Origin: JANRJY01 sp033763735
Lineage (GTDB): Bacteria; Bacteroidota; Bacteroidia; Cytophagales; UBA9547
Length of the DNA: 7,512 nucleotides
Assembly: GCA_033763735.1 (NCBI GenBank)
Contig: JANRJY010000075.1
Span: 1 to 7,512, forward strand
Direction of reading: 5' to 3'
Of this stretch, positions 5,827 through 7,512 are shown piece by piece. The notes under the pieces are model-generated. The model searched no databases and was not told the DNA's origin. It saw nothing but the letters and a program-made list of their open reading frames with translations. The position numbers and the translations under genes were made by a program. The first letter of the stretch is position 1; each line of letters begins with the position of its first letter.

Positions 5827-7512
5827 TTTCTTTTTCCAAATCTTTGAGTTGCTCTATGATTTGGCTGTTAATTATGCTGAAAAACATAGAGGTGCCTGTG
5901 AATAGTTCAAAATAATATTTTATTCCTTTTTCGAGGTTTAATAAAAAGGTCTGAATCTCTTTTTGTTCTTTACCGCCTTGGGAAGGCTGCTGTTTATTAA
6001 TTTTTCCTTTTAAAAAATTTATATTTAAGTCCAGTTCTTTTATAAATACGTTTGGCCGGTCAGTTCTTGTTATCACATTTATACGCCCGTATATGTGATC
6101 AATAATTTCTTGTAATGACATAGCTTTGGTGAAATATGCCATATTGGGACCAGGGCAAATGGATACAGCATACCTGGCTATTGCACTTGGAATATTATTA
6201 TTAATTAAAACTGTTTGTCCAAGTCCTGTGCATAAACACTCTTTTTCGGTAATGTTTTCTAATCGGTGTTGATATTCATCAGCACTCAACATCATTTGGT
6301 CAAGTTCTTTGATTTTTTCATGCTGATATTTTCTAGAGGCAATACAAATAGGTAGTTTGGTGAATTCAGTATTGGTAATCAAGTGTTTTTTTATACAGGG
6401 ACTTCCTGGTTTGTTCGATTTGACTCGTTTATATTTTTCTTCCTCCATACTATTTCCTCTCAAGGTATTAAATGGTACACCTAAAGGAGATACGTCACTT
6501 AGGTATAAATCATGCTCAGTTGCAGCTATTAATTTTTGTAATGTAGTTGGATCAATATTTATAGCTTCCGGTACTAGTAAAAAGGGTGTCCCCCATCCAA
6601 TAGAATCCAAATTATAATAATTAAGTAAAAATTGGTGCTCTTCTGCTGTGCCAACTCCTCCTTGGGCAGTTATTTTCAAACCTGGGTTTAACTTGGGAAT
6701 GGTTTTGTTTTTTCCAATTAATGCCTGAACAAATAACTGCTGAAGTTCTTCTGATAAATCGTTTCTTTTGTTTTTAAACTCTTCCAGTATCGGACCCATA
6801 AGGGTGCCATCAGAGGCAAATGCATGGCCACCACAGTTTAATCCTGATTCGATTCGGAATTCAGAAACCCATAGCCCTTTTTTAGCTAGAAACATTCCCT
6901 GAATTCTTGCCGATCTGAAATCCGTCACCTTTAATATAATTTTTTTTTGTATGCAGCCGTTGTTGTCAGGGTAAAAGTCATTAAATTCTTCTGCATAGGT
7001 GAATAACCTTGGATTCATCCCTGCTGAAAATACTATTGAAGAAACGAGCTTACTTTGGCAATATCCTCTAAGTCCAGCATGTGCATCATTGAAAATAACT
7101 GGAAGTTTTTCTGATTTTCGATAATTCTCCCTGTCAGCTTTCGTCATGATATTAACATCGATACTTCCTTGACGCAGATGTTGATTAATCCAGTGCTTTG
7201 TTTCTTTTTCAGAAGGATTGGAAGTAAGAAATGTATGATAATTTGACAGCAATTGAGAGCTTTCCGGTAAAAGTCTAAAATAGTTATTTCTGCTAGTGCA
7301 GTTTACGGCCAGTTCTTCTTTAAATTTATAAAATTTTTCTTCAGCTAACTCATTTATTAAATTCAGATATAATGTTATTCTTTTTGCTCTGAAATCATCA
7401 TCGGTATTTAGTATCGGGTTGTATTCTCTGTTGCTATGGATACAATAATATTTTCGCAATTTTTCCAGAAGTTCGTCATCTCCTATTGAAATTACGGAAT
7501 CAATGCCCAAAT
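5777..7512 (-). CDS. Flavin-type TIM-barrel protein, nitronate monooxygenase/FabK/PfaD-like (5' partial)
   Basis: The frame is open from the right edge to TAA at 5779-5777; at least 577 residues are visible and the N-terminus is missing. A TTG at 7510 is only the first possible codon in view, not a likely start. Numbering from it, ESGLNCGGHAF (221-231) resembles the EAGGH region that holds the catalytic His of nitronate monooxygenases. TAQGGVGTAEEH (281-292) followed by GWGTPFLLVPEA (305-316) matches the FMN-phosphate GG...GT signature of the NMO/FabK/PfaD barrel. Later segments (SDVSPLGVPFN 338-348, GSPCIKKHL 369-377, CLCTGLG 425-431) suggest a distinct, Bacteroidota-style subfamily with a long helical C-terminal tail. 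Substrate and pathway are unknown. No link to the nirK operon is evident beyond proximity and the same strand. Confidence 0.7.
   Translation of the reverse strand, partial: LGIDSVISIGDDELLEKLRKYYCIHSNREYNPILNTDDDFRAKRITLYLNLINELAEEKFYKFKEELAVNCTSRNNYFRLLPESSQLLSNYHTFLTSNPSEKETKHWINQHLRQGSIDVNIMTKADRENYRKSEKLPVIFNDAHAGLRGYCQSKLVSSIVFSAGMNPRLFTYAEEFNDFYPDNNGCIQKKIILKVTDFRSARIQGMFLAKKGLWVSEFRIESGLNCGGHAFASDGTLMGPILEEFKNKRNDLSEELQQLFVQALIGKNKTIPKLNPGLKITAQGGVGTAEEHQFLLNYYNLDSIGWGTPFLLVPEAINIDPTTLQKLIAATEHDLYLSDVSPLGVPFNTLRGNSMEEEKYKRVKSNKPGSPCIKKHLITNTEFTKLPICIASRKYQHEKIKELDQMMLSADEYQHRLENITEKECLCTGLGQTVLINNNIPSAIARYAVSICPGPNMAYFTKAMSLQEIIDHIYGRINVITRTDRPNVFIKELDLNINFLKGKINKQQPSQGGKEQKEIQTFLLNLEKGIKYYFELFTGTSMFFSIINSQIIEQLKDLEKETMSIRDRIQQPSLPVY

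Noticed and set aside
6357..6617. Plus-strand open frame antisense to the flavin-type gene
   Set aside because: It mirrors conserved coding sequence on the minus strand and has no features of its own.

Overview
The window looks like chromosomal DNA of a denitrifying member of the Bacteroidota. The evidence is AT-rich DNA, three genes in a row encoding lipoproteins, start codons without clear Shine-Dalgarno sequences, and a Bacteroidota-type promoter (TTTG, 21 bp, TAnnTTTG) in front of the main operon. No gene fixes the genus.

Positions 1-3958 (minus strand) hold a tightly packed four-gene operon. In transcription order it encodes a lipid-anchored copper nitrite reductase with a fused C-terminal cytochrome c domain (nirK), a small SUMF1/formylglycine-generating-enzyme-like lipoprotein, a SCO-family copper chaperone lipoprotein, and an outer-membrane beta-barrel of the alginate-export family that runs off the left edge. 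The junctions are 0 nt, a 25-nt overlap and 1 nt, so the genes are almost certainly co-transcribed and translationally coupled. The combined job is probably periplasmic nitrite reduction to NO: NirK catalyses, SCO helps with copper, and the barrel may be a channel. The role of the SUMF1-like protein is unknown.

Positions 3959-4107 are the nirK control region, with a near-consensus promoter and a weak Crp/Fnr-like dyad. Positions 4108-5441 are a complete-looking 1334-bp IS3-family insertion sequence on the plus strand. It has 20-bp terminal inverted repeats (17/20 identical), orfA, orfB in the -1 frame, an in-phase A AAA AAG slip site with a possible downstream stem, a hairpin just before the orfA start, and a minus-strand intrinsic terminator inside the end of orfB. 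No target duplication is obvious.

Positions 5442-5776 are intergenic, with at most a degraded plus-strand coding remnant. Positions 5777-7512 (minus strand) carry most of a large flavin-type TIM-barrel protein related to the nitronate monooxygenase/FabK/PfaD superfamily, cut at its N-terminus by the right edge.

The points most worth a second look are the SUMF1-like gene inside a nirK operon, a second in-phase slippery heptamer (A AAA AAC) at the SUMF1-like/SCO overlap, the RNA-level control features of the insertion sequence, and the possible gene remnant beside it.
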